A stretch of DNA of 64,000 nt from Aptenodytes patagonicus (Eukaryota > Chordata > Aves > Sphenisciformes > Spheniscidae), in assembly GCF_965638725.1 (NCBI RefSeq), contig NC_134958.1:17611464-17675463 (forward strand), in the 5' to 3' direction. Shown here in pieces: positions 10,400-25,430 of this stretch. Within the stretch, counting starts at the first letter, position 1; each line of letters starts with the position of its first letter. Below the pieces are notes generated by a model that was not told the DNA's origin, did no database searches, and was given only the letters and a program-made list of their open reading frames with translations. The translations under genes were made by a program, and so were the position numbers.

Positions 10400-12861
10400 C
10401 CAATATTCTCATCTTAAGATGATTCTTCCCTTCTATAATAGTTTCCCCTTATAAAAGTGAGGGGGTTTTGGTAAAGATTAATAAAATGGAAGTGTCAGTT
10501 TTGGGAAGGGGTATGTGTGAGAGGAGGTGGACTTAGTAGTATGCATACCCACTGTTACTGTGCTGATCAGTCACTTGGAATATGCATATATTCTTGCCAT
10601 AACTTAATTTACATTTAAACCAGTCCTTGAGTAAGAGATCATAACAAAATGACTGCATCTTAGTTAAAGCTTCTCACAGAAGCATTCTGTCTTAAGACTT
10701 GGCTGTACTTATAAAATTACCCCTCTGTAAATTTATATATTCTTTGCTACAGCTCCACCCCAACAGCACTGAATCATAAAATTGCAATAAAAATATTTCT
10801 CCTAAGCGTGCTGTTGGCATTGCTCTGCTTGCACACTGAGGAAAAAAAATGTATTAAACTATATGCAGTAACATCATTTAGACCTTTCTGTCATAACAAT
10901 ACTTCCATAAAGACACACGTATTAGTCTCACCCGGGAACTCCAGGCACTGAAGTCATACAAATAACACTACTAACAATATTACCAAGAAACAGATACTCA
11001 GTTTATGGGGGGGAAAAAAAAATCATTGGTGTTGCTTTTGGTACCATTCATAATGTATATTGTACAGTGTTTTGGAAACTTTTGTGTTGGGTATTGCATC
11101 AATGGTCTCAGCACAAAGTTTTTAGAGTTCTTGCTGTGAAAGTATATGTAGGTGTTTACTATGCAAGCTAATGATTTCTCAAGAGACAGAGCGCTATATA
11201 CACAAACACTTAAAGCAGCATTTCAACCAATCAAATTACTTTTTTTTCCACATCTTTTAAGACTGAGCTATAAATAAGAAATTGTACTATCCACAAATCT
11301 GGGAATAAAGCAAACCATTAAACTTAGAATACCTTTTATACAAATATATTGACCCTGATGCCCATTCTTCACTACACTTTTAAATCTAAGTGGAATGTTG
11401 AACACACATATACAAAATTACAGTACAGGCACTGCAATCTTCAAGATGTTTTACAAAGAAGAAAACTGACAAATGCAGACACAGGATTATGAATTTATTT
11501 TAGAAGGGATGAAATAATTTGTAACCACTGTCCAATCTCAAGATTAATTTAATGATTTTTGAGAAAGCTATACATTAGTCTACATTGGCAATGCAACACT
11601 TGTACAGAAATGGCCCAAAAAAATTTTCATGAATAGATCAAAGAGATTATTATCTTCTACTTACACATTTTTCTTTATGGTGCATATGTCACAGCCATAT
11701 AACCGATCTTGAATGCTTAAATTCAAGACAGTTTCTTTTCACAATAAAGTCTGCCCCATACCTTAAGTTTTAATGGTAAATATGGATGAAGATTTTCACC
11801 TCCTGTTTAACCTCTTTTATTGACATTTGGGAAAAAAGTCCTACGGTAATAACATTCAAGTTTTGATGTTTTATTAAAGAGTTTAGCATCAAAAGTGCTG
11901 CTTGTATTTTAAAAGTCTTACTTTACTGGAGTAGTAACCATGATGGTTTTATTCACTGGTTTGGCTATTCACTTACGGACACAGTTATAACTGAGATGAA
12001 TGGAATTGCCTGCAAATCAATTTGGCCTATTACCTTTATTTCTAAATTTATAGTTACCATGGGAGCAAAAACAAAAAAGCACTTGTCAGTAATATAGAAA
12101 GCTCAGTAAGAACTGATAATTGGTGGTCTATAGCAGCCAAAAGAGCAAACAAAATATTAGGGTGCAGAAAGAATCTATTGGAAAACTCTCCTCTGTAACA
12201 CTGTTCACTGTTCTTTTACTCTATCGCAGAAAAGAAGAAATAAAAAATCAGTAAGAATAGAATTAAAATTATTAGGCAATATACCTTATTATTCTAATAA
12301 GCAAAGATATCTTTCTATCTGAGTTTGAAAAAAGGGACTGTTTGGTTTAGATTAGAGAGTAGGAAAAGGCAAAAGGTAAGTAATAGAGGATATGACTTGA
12401 ACTTTTAAAGAAGTTGTATCAAGAATCCCTTTTTACTTTTTGTTTGTCCTGAGACAAGAAAAAACGGAGTTTGGAAGAATAGAGAAGAACAGAGCAATTA
12501 AGTATTATTTTTAATTCTTTTATCAAAATCATAAGTAATCTGTAGAATTCATTGCCACCAGACATGATCAAAATCATTAATTTAATGGGATTCAGAACTG
12601 GATTTCATTTTTGCACAGATAACATACACTTCTATAATCTCACTAACAGTAACTTTAATTTCCCTGCCATATTGTAAACCCACGTCTAACAGAAGAGTGT
12701 TTAGAAGTAACATCTCCTAGGAAGAGTTTACTCTTATTAAAATCCAAAGATAAGGCAGCTGTGGTAACACAGGTAGTGCACCCTATAGAGTCTATAGGGC
12801 TGGTGCAGGAAAATAAAATCTATCCTACGCCGCGCCATCTGCATTGCTTTACGAGAAGACT

Positions 12862-12877
12862 AAAAAAAAAAAAAAAA
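12862..12877. repeat. Poly(A) tract
   Basis: Run of about 16 A after GAAGACT. No retrocopy body is recognisable immediately upstream, so I treat it as simple sequence. Confidence 0.7.
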
Positions 12878-15800
12878 GTAGATAAAAAATGACGGCATAT
12901 GAATGATCATAGGCTACACCATATTTGCCAAAATAACCCTGCAGCATCACCTGAAGAATTTCAGAGTGCAGTGAATCCTTGTCTACTGGTTCTGCCTTCT
13001 ATCAAGATTTATGTTCCACTGTGCCAACTAGTCCCATGGCTTTAGTAAGACACAATCAATCAGCTATTCCAGGAACAGTTTGGTCCTTCATGTGCACTGG
13101 TTCCTATCTACTTTTTTTCTCAAGGCTACTTTCTTAACTCTAAATAAAAGGAGTAAAATAAAAATACTGATTTGAATTTTCAGTATGTTTCTTAAATTTA
13201 TAATATCCCTAGAAACCATTGATGTGATTTTGCATAGAAAATAAAAATACTTTGACTTTTTACCACATTATATTTAAAAATAATGTAGTAAGGTTTAAAT
13301 TAGTTATTTAATGTTAAAAATTAAACACTTTTTGTCCTAGCATTACTGAATAATATTTTTTTTTATGATTTAAATACCACAGAATATCTTAAATATGTTT
13401 TCTGATAGATCTGGGGCAGCAAATCCCTTCTGGACATTTATCTCTGAAATTACATTGAGAGGAATAAACAGCTGTCGGGAATATAAATGCTAACTCATCA
13501 GAATGCTGACTCAGTGCTGTAGAAATCAAAATATGTTCATACACTGCAGAGGTAACATGTCATACACCAAGTAGTCATATTTTATGTTGGACAACCATAA
13601 AACCAGTTGAACTAAAATGCTGGAACAAAACTAGGGAGTAGAAATCAAATTATAAATAGGGAAAATTTTAAGGTCCTTATAAAGACCTGCCATATGACTG
13701 AAAAAATAGTAACCATCGAAGTCAGGATTTGTTAATCTGTCACCTTCAGTGGTAACAAACCTACTCTTTAACAAGGATTATCTCTTGAATCATCATGTGA
13801 TTAAAGGCCCACTTCTGCTTTCCTTGCAATTAATAGAATTTATTAATTTTGTGGAAGGAGGATTTAGCAATGAATGAACTGGACAATCATTCTGCAATGC
13901 CATATTTATGCCCAGCGTCCCTTTAGAGACATTGGTCCAATTTTGTCACTAAATATGGGTTGAATTTAGTGAGTTTTTGTACTAAGATTTCTTAAGGGTA
14001 GAAATTTGTTGCAGGAGAAAATGATTGTATTTTACTAAAATATCTGATGTTCTGCCAAAAGATGAGAGATGATTTTTTTTTTCAAGTAGGTTTTGTTCTG
14101 GTAATAAATTCTCTTAGGAAAATAACTGCTATCTAGGCATTCTTTCAGGACTTTTTATCCAGACTGAATTTATCTTTGATACCTTGGGTCAACTATTTTG
14201 ACTTCAGCTGAAGCTCTCTGCACTCTGTGGCAAAGATTTTGGCTCAGTCTGGAGTTTTGTCCAAGCAAGTAATGACCTGGACTAATAGCTCGCTGTACGT
14301 TTTCTGGTAGAACAAATTATCTTACATTTAATGCATTTCTTGCTTAATATTCCAAAATTGTATATACATGTGAATGTATGTGTATATATTCCTAAAACCA
14401 TTTCTACAGCTGCTGATTTTCCCTTTCATATTTTTTAGATCTGCATCTAACTCTTGTGCCAGACACATCCCTTACAGAATTCAACCTACATCTTATAAAA
14501 GGACAAGTGCCTAGTCCTCTGGATATACACTCTGCCATAGGTCCTGCAGCAATGTTGCAAAGGAAGAATTTGCTTTTCAAAAGTATGACCCTGGGCATTA
14601 CTCAGCAATGATGGCTGTCAAAGGGAAACAGCAAAAGACAGCAAGAAAATTTCTTTTGAAAGATGACATTAAAGCTAAAGATTCTTTCCACTGAAAAAAA
14701 CCCCACCCCTCTGCCAAAAGAGAATCTAAAAGCAGAAAATCTTAAGCACTTCATACAATGAAATCGTTCTAAAGATAAATGATTCTTAAAGAAATAAAAA
14801 AATTCATAAAGACATACTAAAGCACAGAAGCATAGACTTCCATTTTTAATTTTGTAACCTCAAGCTTAATTCCTTTATTCATTTCAACTCTTCAAGTGAT
14901 CAGGTTTTCTCAAGCCAGAATCTTTCCAGGCAGCAGAATTTCTCTGCTGGGCTCCCTGATCCTGTGGCATGTTTGTCATGACTAAGTTATCACACAGTTT
15001 CACAACGGAGCCCCAGGTTCTGCAAAATCCAATCTAGAGGCATTGTTTTATTGCCCTAGGTAAAGCAGTCTTTTTTCGTAAACTGAGTGAAATTTGCCCT
15101 GTACTGGCATGTTAGGCCTTCTGGTTCCAAATCATCCAGCTGTTAATAATTTGTTATGTAGCTAGTATCTCTTTCTGCTGTATGATCTATGAGCAGCCAA
15201 CCTTTCTGCATATTTTTATACATCAACATGCTTAACAACCTATAACATTATAAAATACTCATGCAGATATTCTAGAACAAGACTGCAACTTGGACCTACC
15301 TAAGGCTTACCATAGCATTTTGTTTTTGGTTTGAGAAATTACATAGGCGAGCATATTTCTGTTTTTAGTCCTTGGACATATTTTGTTAAAAATCTGTGAA
15401 TCAGCTTTTAGTTACTTTAAAATAACTACCATAATTTAAACTTTTGACTTGTGCTTAATATCTTTTGTCTCTTCATTTGAAAAAAAAAAAGCTGAACCTC
15501 CCTCCATATTTTTTTTTTTCTTTTTTCTTACAATAATCTTACATGAGAAGAATAAAAGAAACTTTTTCTTATTATACTCTTAGATACAATATCTGTGATC
15601 TTGCCTCCTAAACTTCCTGGCTTATGAAAGATTTGGTGGTTTGGAAGGATGGTTATCTCACCCAGACTTTCACATCTGGCACCAAGATCAGCACAGATAG
15701 AAAGAATCTGAAGCAATTTAACCTCTCGCTCTAATTCCAACTTCTGTTGAACAGCCTTTCTTCAGCTGTTCTGCTTCCAAATTAGCTTAGGATTTCTTAT

Positions 15801-18800
15801 GTCATGGTAGTTCTAATCCTTCTAGTTAGGGACATGTTATCCAGTGGCAGCCCCAGGACAAGATTTTCACCTTAGCCGCATACATTCTTTCTGCAGAATT
15901 CAGAGAAAATGATGGGTTTAGATGTTTATTTTGTGTTAGCAACTTCATTTTCATTGCTATTGTAACTATAGATAGGATAGTGGATTATTTCTGAAATGGG
16001 ATTTTTACCTTGAGCAGTCCTGCCAAATAAAACTTCATTTATCCAGACTTGGCCCATGGCTTCTGATTCTGTGGTTTAGCTTTCTTGTTTGTATTAACAG
16101 TAAGCTTTGGATTTGCTACTGATCTCAGTGGGACTTTGAAAGGCTCCTCTTCTCAGAGCTCTGACTGGATTATGCAATTCTCTTCCATCTTTTCTCCTGA
16201 CTTTCTCCTGCTCCTTTAATTTACCTCTTGCAGTCATGAAACTATAGGAGTTTCATAAATTTTCCAGGTTTCCTAAGCCTTTTGTTGCGAACATTCTGTC
16301 CTGAATTTCACATTCTCTATATCAAGTTTATTCCCTATCCCTTTGGCAAGCTAGTCTCTCTTGGGAACATATACCTTGGGGAACTCTACCCTGCACAAGA
16401 GCAGTTAATGACAGTGTCTAGTCTCAGCTTCTAGCACTTCCGTTGGGGACTCTGGAGTACGCAGTAATGAAGCCTGATTAATAATGGTTGGAGCTATGTG
16501 ATATTTCTGTATGATAAAGATTGAGCATTGTTATTTGGGATCAGGTCCTCAAACAAATCTGGTGCCTTAGATCTTTCTTTCTTTAAAAGTAACTTGTCTT
16601 TAAATCCAGAGTCTTTTAAATAGAAAATGAGGTTGATTCTCACCTAAGGTCTGACACTAAATTTTTTGTGATAGCTCTCTTTATATCCAGCAAACAAAAC
16701 TCCATTTTAAATCAATGTAAACTCTCTATGCGTAATAGGAATTTTAAGAGTGACAGTGCTGCAGGATAATAAAAACCTGGCACAGAGACATTGCTGTCAT
16801 GGAGAAATGTTAGGTTGTTGCATTAACTAATTACAATAGATGAATTAGTCAGTTTGCTTGCTTTTCTTTGCTGCCAGCTTGGTAGACTGTGATTAAGTTC
16901 TCTATTGCTGGCCAGGTTGAGGGTTTTATTTTTGTCTTATTTGCTTATATGTCTATTTTTCTTTTGCCAATACAATCCCCATTCTATTCTTAGGTCTCCA
17001 TAGACATCTCCCTATAAGCGTTACACTTGTGATAAAGAACAGTGTCAGAACAGCCACAGTCTCCCTTGGGAGGCATTTGCTCATTCTTTTTATCTGGATC
17101 ACTTAAAATCTTCAAAGACCAGCTGTACCTGGGTATTAATGCTCTTTCAGAACCATATGTTTCCCTTCTGCATAAAACCCATGCAAGGGGGATGCTTACA
17201 TAAAAATCTTGCTGCAAATTATTTCCGTGTGCTCCTTCTGTAAGGGATAAAGGATAAGGAACAAGCAGGAACACATGATTTTAATCAACCCATGGAAGAC
17301 ATAAGAAATCCTATAGGATATTTAAACATGGGTAGATCTTTCCCTTGCCTTCCTCCAACCCTCCCCCAAAGTAATGGTAAACACCGCCTGCAAATAACCC
17401 ATCTATTCAGCTAAGTAGAAATATAGGAAGCTCTTTTAGAACTAGGCGCAGTTGCTTTTTGCTTGATGAGTTCCTCAGTTACAGAATGTATATGTTATAC
17501 ATAACGCTATTTGTTGCTACATACAGCATACAGACACATGATGGTTACCTGATAAAGGAAAAATAGATTACATACACACCTATCCCACTCTGTGGCATTT
17601 TGAAATATATTCTACATACAACTTTTGCCCATTGGCTTCCTCTACTTTACACAAGCAAATATGCCATCATAATTCGTAGAGACATAGAAAAATAAAGGCA
17701 ACATGCAGCAGGCAGGCGCAACAGGATTATTTTAATTCAATTTCGAAGTTGTCTGATTTCCTGGGTTTGTTCATCCCTTTAATACCATTCTCCTATTCTT
17801 CATGTGAATTTCCTTATAACTTTACCAATAGTTATTACTAAAACATAGGTAAGAGGATGTGTATTCCTTCTACAAAAAAATGTGAAAAAAGGAACAATAT
17901 AAGCCACGTGTAAACCTTGGTCATACAAACAGAGCTCAAATATGTGTATTTTCATAATTATTCATAAGATTACGGAAAATTGGCATATGCAAACCAGCTG
18001 ATGGAACTCCTATTTTCTCTGGGTTGACAAGGGTACATAATAATAATTATATGTACCACAGTAACTAGCAGTGTCTGGTAAATACAATGAAGTTATAGAA
18101 TGAAGGAATAATATCTGGGGAGGGGTGAGTTTGCTTCTTCCGGTGCTTGGCTATACGTCAAATGCACAGTACAATTTATGAGTAACTTCAGCACTGCTGC
18201 TAAACAAATGGAAGACAGCATTGTCACTCTGTGTAGGTGATAGAAGATGAATTTAGTTGTTTCTAGAACACTTCCAACAGACTGCAAAGAAAAATTTAGC
18301 TTATGATATTGGAGGAGGAAGCATCAAAAAAGGAAGCACATCAAAAGCTAGCAACAAACTCTCTGAAAATGTCTCAAGGTGTTTCAATGTTGGGCCTGCA
18401 GAAGAAGCCAAGATGAAATCTACCGGGATTTTATATGGGTTATTTCCTTACTAGCCTCTTTCTATTTAGTGTTAGCCAGAAAATATGTGAAGAACAAGAA
18501 CGTGTGTTCAAGGTGTCTTGATAAAAAAATAGCAGAAAATACTCTCTTCTTGTTCTATCTAGTGAAGGCCAATTGAGTTCAAAGGGCAAATAGCTGGTTG
18601 CTAGAATAAAGCATGCTAATGTGATTCAGAGAAACACACAGTGAGACAAAAGGTGATAAGAGTATGTACTGTAGGTTAGAAGAAGTGGAATAATTTTTAA
18701 ATAATGTTATATACCAGAGCAGAAACGTTTGTCATTGGTGCATGTTAGGTGTGTTAACAGATAAATGTTACTTGTACAGTAGTATGACAATGCATTTGTA

Positions 18801-21800
18801 AAGAGAAAAGCAGTGTCTCTCAAACTGACGTTCTTTGTACTGTAAAAGACCTATGGCAAAGAAAATGCAAATTAATTCTTAAGATTTTACGAAGGTTCAG
18901 ATGACTCTTGTAGCCAACTCCCCCAGAAATTCATCGGTCTCAACGTTGGTGTTATTCACCATTATACTCCTTCAGAGAGGCTCGTATAAATTTGAAGATG
19001 ACAGAAACAGGAATGAGATTCTATGCATTATATTTAATTTAATCATATTCTCTCGGATTCCTGGCTATGACCTTGAATTTGGTTGTATTTGTAATATAAT
19101 TCACCAGAGAAAAGCTGAGCTTCTGGAGCATCAGATTTGTCAGGAGATGTCAGATGTTTGCATCAAGTAGGATGAAGAGTAACTGAGAAATGACATTGGT
19201 ACTATCCTGATTTTAAATCCATCAAAAGAATAAAATTCCTTGCAGCCAGAATAGCATCGGGATGCTTATATAGAACTTTTCTTCCTTGCTACTGGACAAC
19301 TCTATCCTGCTGCTATGCTGGATGATTTTTCTTAGTGTGCTTTCCACCCATCAGAATTACTGGGATCAAAGCTGTGTAAGTCAGTTGAAAGTCTTATTCT
19401 GGTAGAATAGCACTATGTTGTCAAAATTTACAGAAGTCAGTGGGAACTGAAGGTATTTAGTACATCACATGATCAGATAAAAGGTGGAGCACAATGCTAA
19501 GACAGAGATGCTTTCAGAAGTTGCAGTAGAAGTTATCATTTAAAAATAACACATATCACTTAGAGATGTGTTCACATGAAAATACAGGAAGGCAAGAGCA
19601 GAGACTATTTCTGTTCCATTCACAGTGTAGATACCACAGTAATAACATTTCATAAATGCCCAAGACAGATAGTTTGTATGTTCTCTGCATAATAAGACAA
19701 CCAGAAACTTATCTATTGAAAGGAGTGAATCCAATACAATGTGACCCACCTTAACCTTTGGCTTCAGGTTCACAGGAAACCTTCTCTCTAAACAGTTGCA
19801 GAGCTTGTGATTTATTGCTGCTGTCACAATGATGTGCACAGATCACCAGACTGAATGTGTTGTGCAGTGACTACTTGCAAGTGTTGGTATTTTTGCTTTG
19901 CTCCTACACACACACTGTCTTCTGTCTTCTACAGAGATCCGTGCATTTTCTTTTAGTGTCAGTGTACTCTGGTACACATTCAAACTGTCAGCGCTGAAAA
20001 AGGGTATCTCCAGCCACTGTGAGGTCACTCACAATAAGCGGAACATCATCACTTTTGGCTACAGGAGCAGATATGAAGCTTGAGTTCATTATTTCCATTT
20101 GAATATTCGCTGTTATTTATTTGTTCTGGTGTTTGGTCACTGGTTTATTCGTTCTATTTGTTTGTCACCAAGGTCCAGGCAAAGTTTTGGAGGAGGAATA
20201 TCACACTAAATTTGTGTGAGAAATCAGCTGATTTTCTTCAGAGAAATGCACTGAGCTTCTATAGCATTTGCATCTTTCACTTGGGAGTGAGACGAATGAG
20301 TATGTACTGTAGCTGCTTGGACAGTTAGCTTGAAGATAAGTGCAGTGGGTTTGAGAGTGCCCTTGCTCATTATCCTTTAAGGAATGGTCTTTTTTGTGTG
20401 TTCTGGTTTTCAAATCTCAGTAGTGGTGCAGATGGTTCTGAGGAAGAGTTTGCACTACTGCAATAAAATGAACAGATTTGCAGAGATGTTTAGGGTGCCA
20501 GGAGAGAGCTCTATTTATGGCTCTTTTAAGTTAATCTTCAAAATTTGTCCTTTGTACATTATTGAGGAATTTTCACAATCAAAAAGTAGGGTTCTTTAAC
20601 TAAAACTAAAATAATAAAAAACCAGAGCTTTATCTTAATTTTTGTTGCATCCCCTCTTGCTGCCCCAAAGATTGGAGAGCCAATGAATAGCTCCCAAAAA
20701 TACACAGTGCTGAGTAAGAACCAGACAGTTTCATAACTGCTCAGCTGCTCTTCACATGCAGATGGTAGGTAAATTGCTTGGTTGGCAAGAGAGCAAGTGA
20801 GCTCTTAAACCTGCTAGTGTGCAATCAGAAAAAAAGGTTGTAGGTTATACTGAGAAGAGTAATTACACTGTAACTGTTAACGTGGTGTATGCTGGCATTA
20901 CAGCAGTGCAGATCACAGCATGACAGATCTCAGGACAGATACTATCCAGGTCAGCTCCAAGAAAACACTCATTAGAAATACTGCTTCCAACACTCACCAA
21001 AATGTACGGACTAAACTACGCTACCAGACCCTCACATGACTTCAGTGTGGCCTTGTTATTTTATGCCAGCTGAGTACACCTCACTCTAACAGGGTCTTGC
21101 TTTTTCTTTGGATGCTCCAAGCAAAAATTTTAAATAACGAGGCAAACAAAGGGCAAGGACAGAGAGTGTATTAAAAATATAACTTCATTTCATATCTTTT
21201 GCTGATTCATTTTTGGAACATGTTAGGAAGTAGAAATATTTCAGTATTAGAGGGTACTAATGCAATGACTAATTTTAAGTTAGACCAATAAAATCTTGTA
21301 CAACAGTATTGTACATACTTCTGTTATTCTAATGTTTAAAAACAACCAAGAGAAGCTGAACTGATCAGAAAAATGTTATATAAACTGCCATAACAGCAAA
21401 AGGTGATTTAAGTCTATTTACCTTACCAGACAAAATCTTAGTAGTGCATTATTTACTTTACCTTATTCTTTTGCTTAAAACCAACCAACCAAAACACACC
21501 ACACTCCACAACCCAAACCCAGAACTTTGTGCTCCGTGTTAAGGGAAGAATAGTTAGTTGTTTAATTCTCCCCTTTTTCCCTTTTGCTATTCATGTGTTT
21601 TCTCCAGGATGTACAGCCTTATGCAATTTGATAGTGTAACATCAGGAATGCCATAAAGGCAGTTTTATTTTTATACTGGGGCAATTAAAAAAAGAAATTG
21701 GTCTACTCACAGCAAATTTGGAGCCAGATCATCTATGCCAAAAGTAGCAATAACTGCAGTGTGTAAGAGAAGCTAGAATGGATTGTGTCTTCTCTGAAGC

Positions 21801-22350
21801 AGAGGACAGAAAATTGCTTATTTATTATAAAAATCTGGTTTGTAGCAAGATTGTTGACCTGCACATGAATTTTTATCTTTTGAAAATAACTTACTGGAGT
21901 CTGGAAAAGTCTTGACACCAGTTAGTAAAAGAAGATAGAGGATTATAAATCCCTTATGTAGTTAATGAAGTAAAAAAATACGTTTGATATTCAAAAATAT
22001 CTGTATCTGGAATGAACAGATCTGTTCTTTATTTTATATTAGATGGTGTTGAAGGAAACTAAAGAGAAAAAATGTTTTATATGCTTAATTTCCATATTCC
22101 TGAAAGAATGTGATCCAGTTGTTGATTATTTTAATGACATATTTAAAATTTTTATCACATTGTTTTATTGAAAATATTTCATATTCATTTGGACCAATAT
22201 TTTCAAAGTTGAAGAAGAATTTGGGATACCCAGTCAGACATATAATATATTGTCTTAAGTTAGGCTCTCAGAAATTGAAATATTTTTTTAAACTTTGGCT
22301 CAAGAGTTCCTTTAAGCTGATTTTTATCTCTCTTTTTTTTTTTCATATAT

Positions 22351-22399
22351 AACCACCACCCCCCACCCCCCCACCCCCCACCCCCCCATACACACACAC
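22351..22399. repeat. C-rich minisatellite, (C6-7 A)n
   Basis: Runs of six to eight C separated by single A, about five runs in a row, followed by (CA)n. The minus strand therefore carries several long G runs a few bases apart, which fits the G-quadruplex rule; the plus strand fits an i-motif. A run of T precedes it (22329-22343). Confidence 0.9.
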
Positions 22400-24568
22400 T
22401 TAATGGGAGGGCTTTATCTCCCTGGCATGTTACAAATGCTACCTCTGCTGTTTTCTTAAAATTAAAAATTCAGTGACTAAAAGACTGGATCTTGCAGACT
22501 CTTAACAGCCTGAATAGCTTTTGCTCTTGAAAATAGTCATATTGGATTTTTGAAAATTTTGTAAATGCAAACTGTAACCCACTACCATATTTTGAATCTA
22601 ACCAAATGTCTCCATTAGGGTAGGACACCATGTCACTATGGCATGGCATGAGCTAATTACTGATGAAAGCAAAAGCAACATTGTAGGAACCAATCCTTCA
22701 ACCTGTTGTGTTCAAGCCGATTATTTCACCAGGTGTAGTCCCAGATACTCACAAAAATAGTTCCCTGCAGCATCAAAGCTTTTGTTATTAGGTTTAGCTA
22801 TAATTTTTGGTTAGCTTTTTATTTTTTAATTCGTACCTGCTAGGCTTACTGTGTGTATCTTAAGTTTTATGATCTATCAGGATGTTACAAGAGACAGATA
22901 CATAATAACAGTATAATCACTTGGGAAACAGATCTGCAATCTGCACCAAAATTTCATGTAGGTTTCCCTACACTGGAGTTACAGGAACATTTGGTATATA
23001 TTAATATTGATAAATATTGAGCACTTATAGGCTTAAAACCATAAATTCAAATTTGATTCCTTCATCCATGTTGTAAAAGTCTTGTTTATCACTGTTTTAT
23101 CATTTATACTCTTTGTTTTCATTTTATCTTTTATTCAGATAGGACAATGAAATGAGTAGCTTGTAGTCCTTTAGTTTTTTTCTGTTTGTATTTAGTTCCA
23201 CTTCTCTCTGTCCCAGACAAGAGTAATACTTGACTATTACTAACCTTTCTGGTTTGAATTGTTTGATTAAAGTTTTATCAACCCCCCCCCCAACCAAATC
23301 TGATTAAAATCAGGCTTAGTGTGATTTTAAAAAATTTGAATAATTAGCATAAACAATATCCCTGTAATGACCTTCACTAACATTTTTGTGTTCTTTTTGT
23401 AGTAGATTACTGTATACTTGCCTTTAATTATAGTAAATCCTATTACATTAATTTTCATTGTACCGGTAATCTGATTAAAATAGTATAGTATTAACAGTCA
23501 TATACATTGTAATGAGAACAGCTTTCTTCCTGAAAGTGAAAAACGGTTTTTATATTTGTAGTAAGTGTGCAAATATATAACTAGACATATAAAACAGTCT
23601 TTGACTAGGATTCTGAACAATTTCAATACGTCCATGAAACATCCAGCTAGCCTTCAGGCTTTATATCTCATGGATGTGGAAACATTCCTATCAGCATTTA
23701 ATCAGAGATATTAATGAAGCTAAATAAGAGTCTGAGTTACTACTAATTTATAAAATGAGGCACGCGTATAATTTGTGGCAGGAAAAGCTCCTTAAATTTT
23801 AGTAATTCGCTCATTTTGATGTATTTATCCTGATGTGTACAGCTACCGCGCCCAGAACTCACTATTCAACTAAAAAAAATGTAAACTAAATGTAAGGAAG
23901 TAGTCTTTCTAGACAATTGAGTACAGTCTTATGAATTGGTCCTCATTCCCTATTTTTCGCAGTGGTTCTATAACACGTCTACCACAACAGTTCAGATATA
24001 CATATTTTTTTTCTCAGCCTCCAATATTCTAAATTTTTTTTTTTTAATTCTACACCCTTGCTTTAGGAAACCATCATTATCCCCTGCTTTTCACAATCTT
24101 CCCTTCTCTTTTAAATATTGTGTGCTTGGAGGCTTCCCCATCAGGCATAACATCTAAAAATGAAAGCTATTAGCGACTCTACATCCCAGAATGATAGCAA
24201 GGTCTGGTCACACCTCACCTCAGAGTTACATACTCTCACAGTTCTAACAATATGCAGTTAGCAAGACTAATTAATTAGATCTTTGTGTACCGAGATTGTG
24301 ATGTGTTGCAGATGGCAATCTATTTCTTGGAATCTTTTCTGGGAAGTGATGTTACTTACGCTTCTTTTTCTTTTGCATCTCACATTGAAATTGTATGCTT
24401 GGTGATTTCTTCCCTCCAGTAGTTTTCTACATGAATAAGCCGTATCAGAGAGCACTAATGGAATTCATGCATATGCTTATTTTTTTCTACATTAAGCTTA
24501 TTTTATCCTGTGAGAGGGTCACACTTGTCAGGCATAATATGCTATTTGGATAATTTTGACTTAAGGTG

Positions 24569-24593
24569 TTTTTTCTTTTTTTTTTTTTTTTTT
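24569..24593. repeat. Poly(T) tract
   Basis: About 24 T with one C interruption. The short frame crossing it (24510-24701) is not a gene. Confidence 0.85.
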
Positions 24594-25308
24594 AAGAGTA
24601 AAATCTTAGAATTACAAGTTTGCAAGAAATGGGTAAATGTGAAAGTACTTGATAGTGGCAGTACAAGTCCACTTTGTCCTAGCCTGAATTCTTTGCTTTA
24701 ATACTATTCTTATTCTTGCAGTAACCTAAAATTTGACAGCAATAGTATAAAGCAGCTCCACATCAGACCTGGTAGAACAGCACTAACACTATTTGTACAG
24801 GAAGCCATTACTAAATAGCCCTGACTGTAGTGAAACAGGAACACTTGCTTGCAAGTTTCTTGTAAATATGTCAATTGCTTAATCTAGCAAACCCTTTTGT
24901 CTTGATAATCCATATCAAGTAAAAGTTATTTATTCTGTTAAGATACTCCTCTTCTTCTGAGAAAACACAGTGAACATTCTCTCCTTCCAAAGCAAAATTA
25001 TTTACCTCTATTTTGGCAGCTCAAATGAATGACCAGGACAAACTGTTTCAGAAAATGCAAGTTAGTTCTAAATGACTGTGTCAGTTTATTACCATACCCA
25101 CTTAGACCCATAGTTTTCTGCCACTAGTCAAGCTAGCCTGTCATGAAGACACTTCAAAGAAATTTGAAAACTTCCCTTTTTGTAGATGGTCAGTTGTGCA
25201 GTAAAGTGTGATAAGAAAATTCCTCCGAGTGTTTTTGTTTGGTTTTTATGATGGCACTGTATGTATCTTTACAGATCTTCACATAACATGGAATTTATGG
25301 AAGAAACA

Positions 25309-25430
25309 CTAATAGACCAGAAAAAGACTTTGCATTATATACAATAAATACATTAATGTGGGTATAGAAAAGCCCTAGTAGATCAGAAAAAGTCACAGAA
25401 TTATGTATTGTAAATGCATAGATAGGCAAT
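25309..25430. repeat. Imperfect ~66-bp tandem duplication
   Basis: CTAATAGACCAGAAAAAG at 25309 is followed by a similar CTAGTAGATCAGAAAAAG at 25375. Downstream words also correspond (GCATTATATACAATAAATACAT against AATTATGTATTGTAAATGCAT type matches). Two diverged copies, no third copy seen. Confidence 0.7.
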
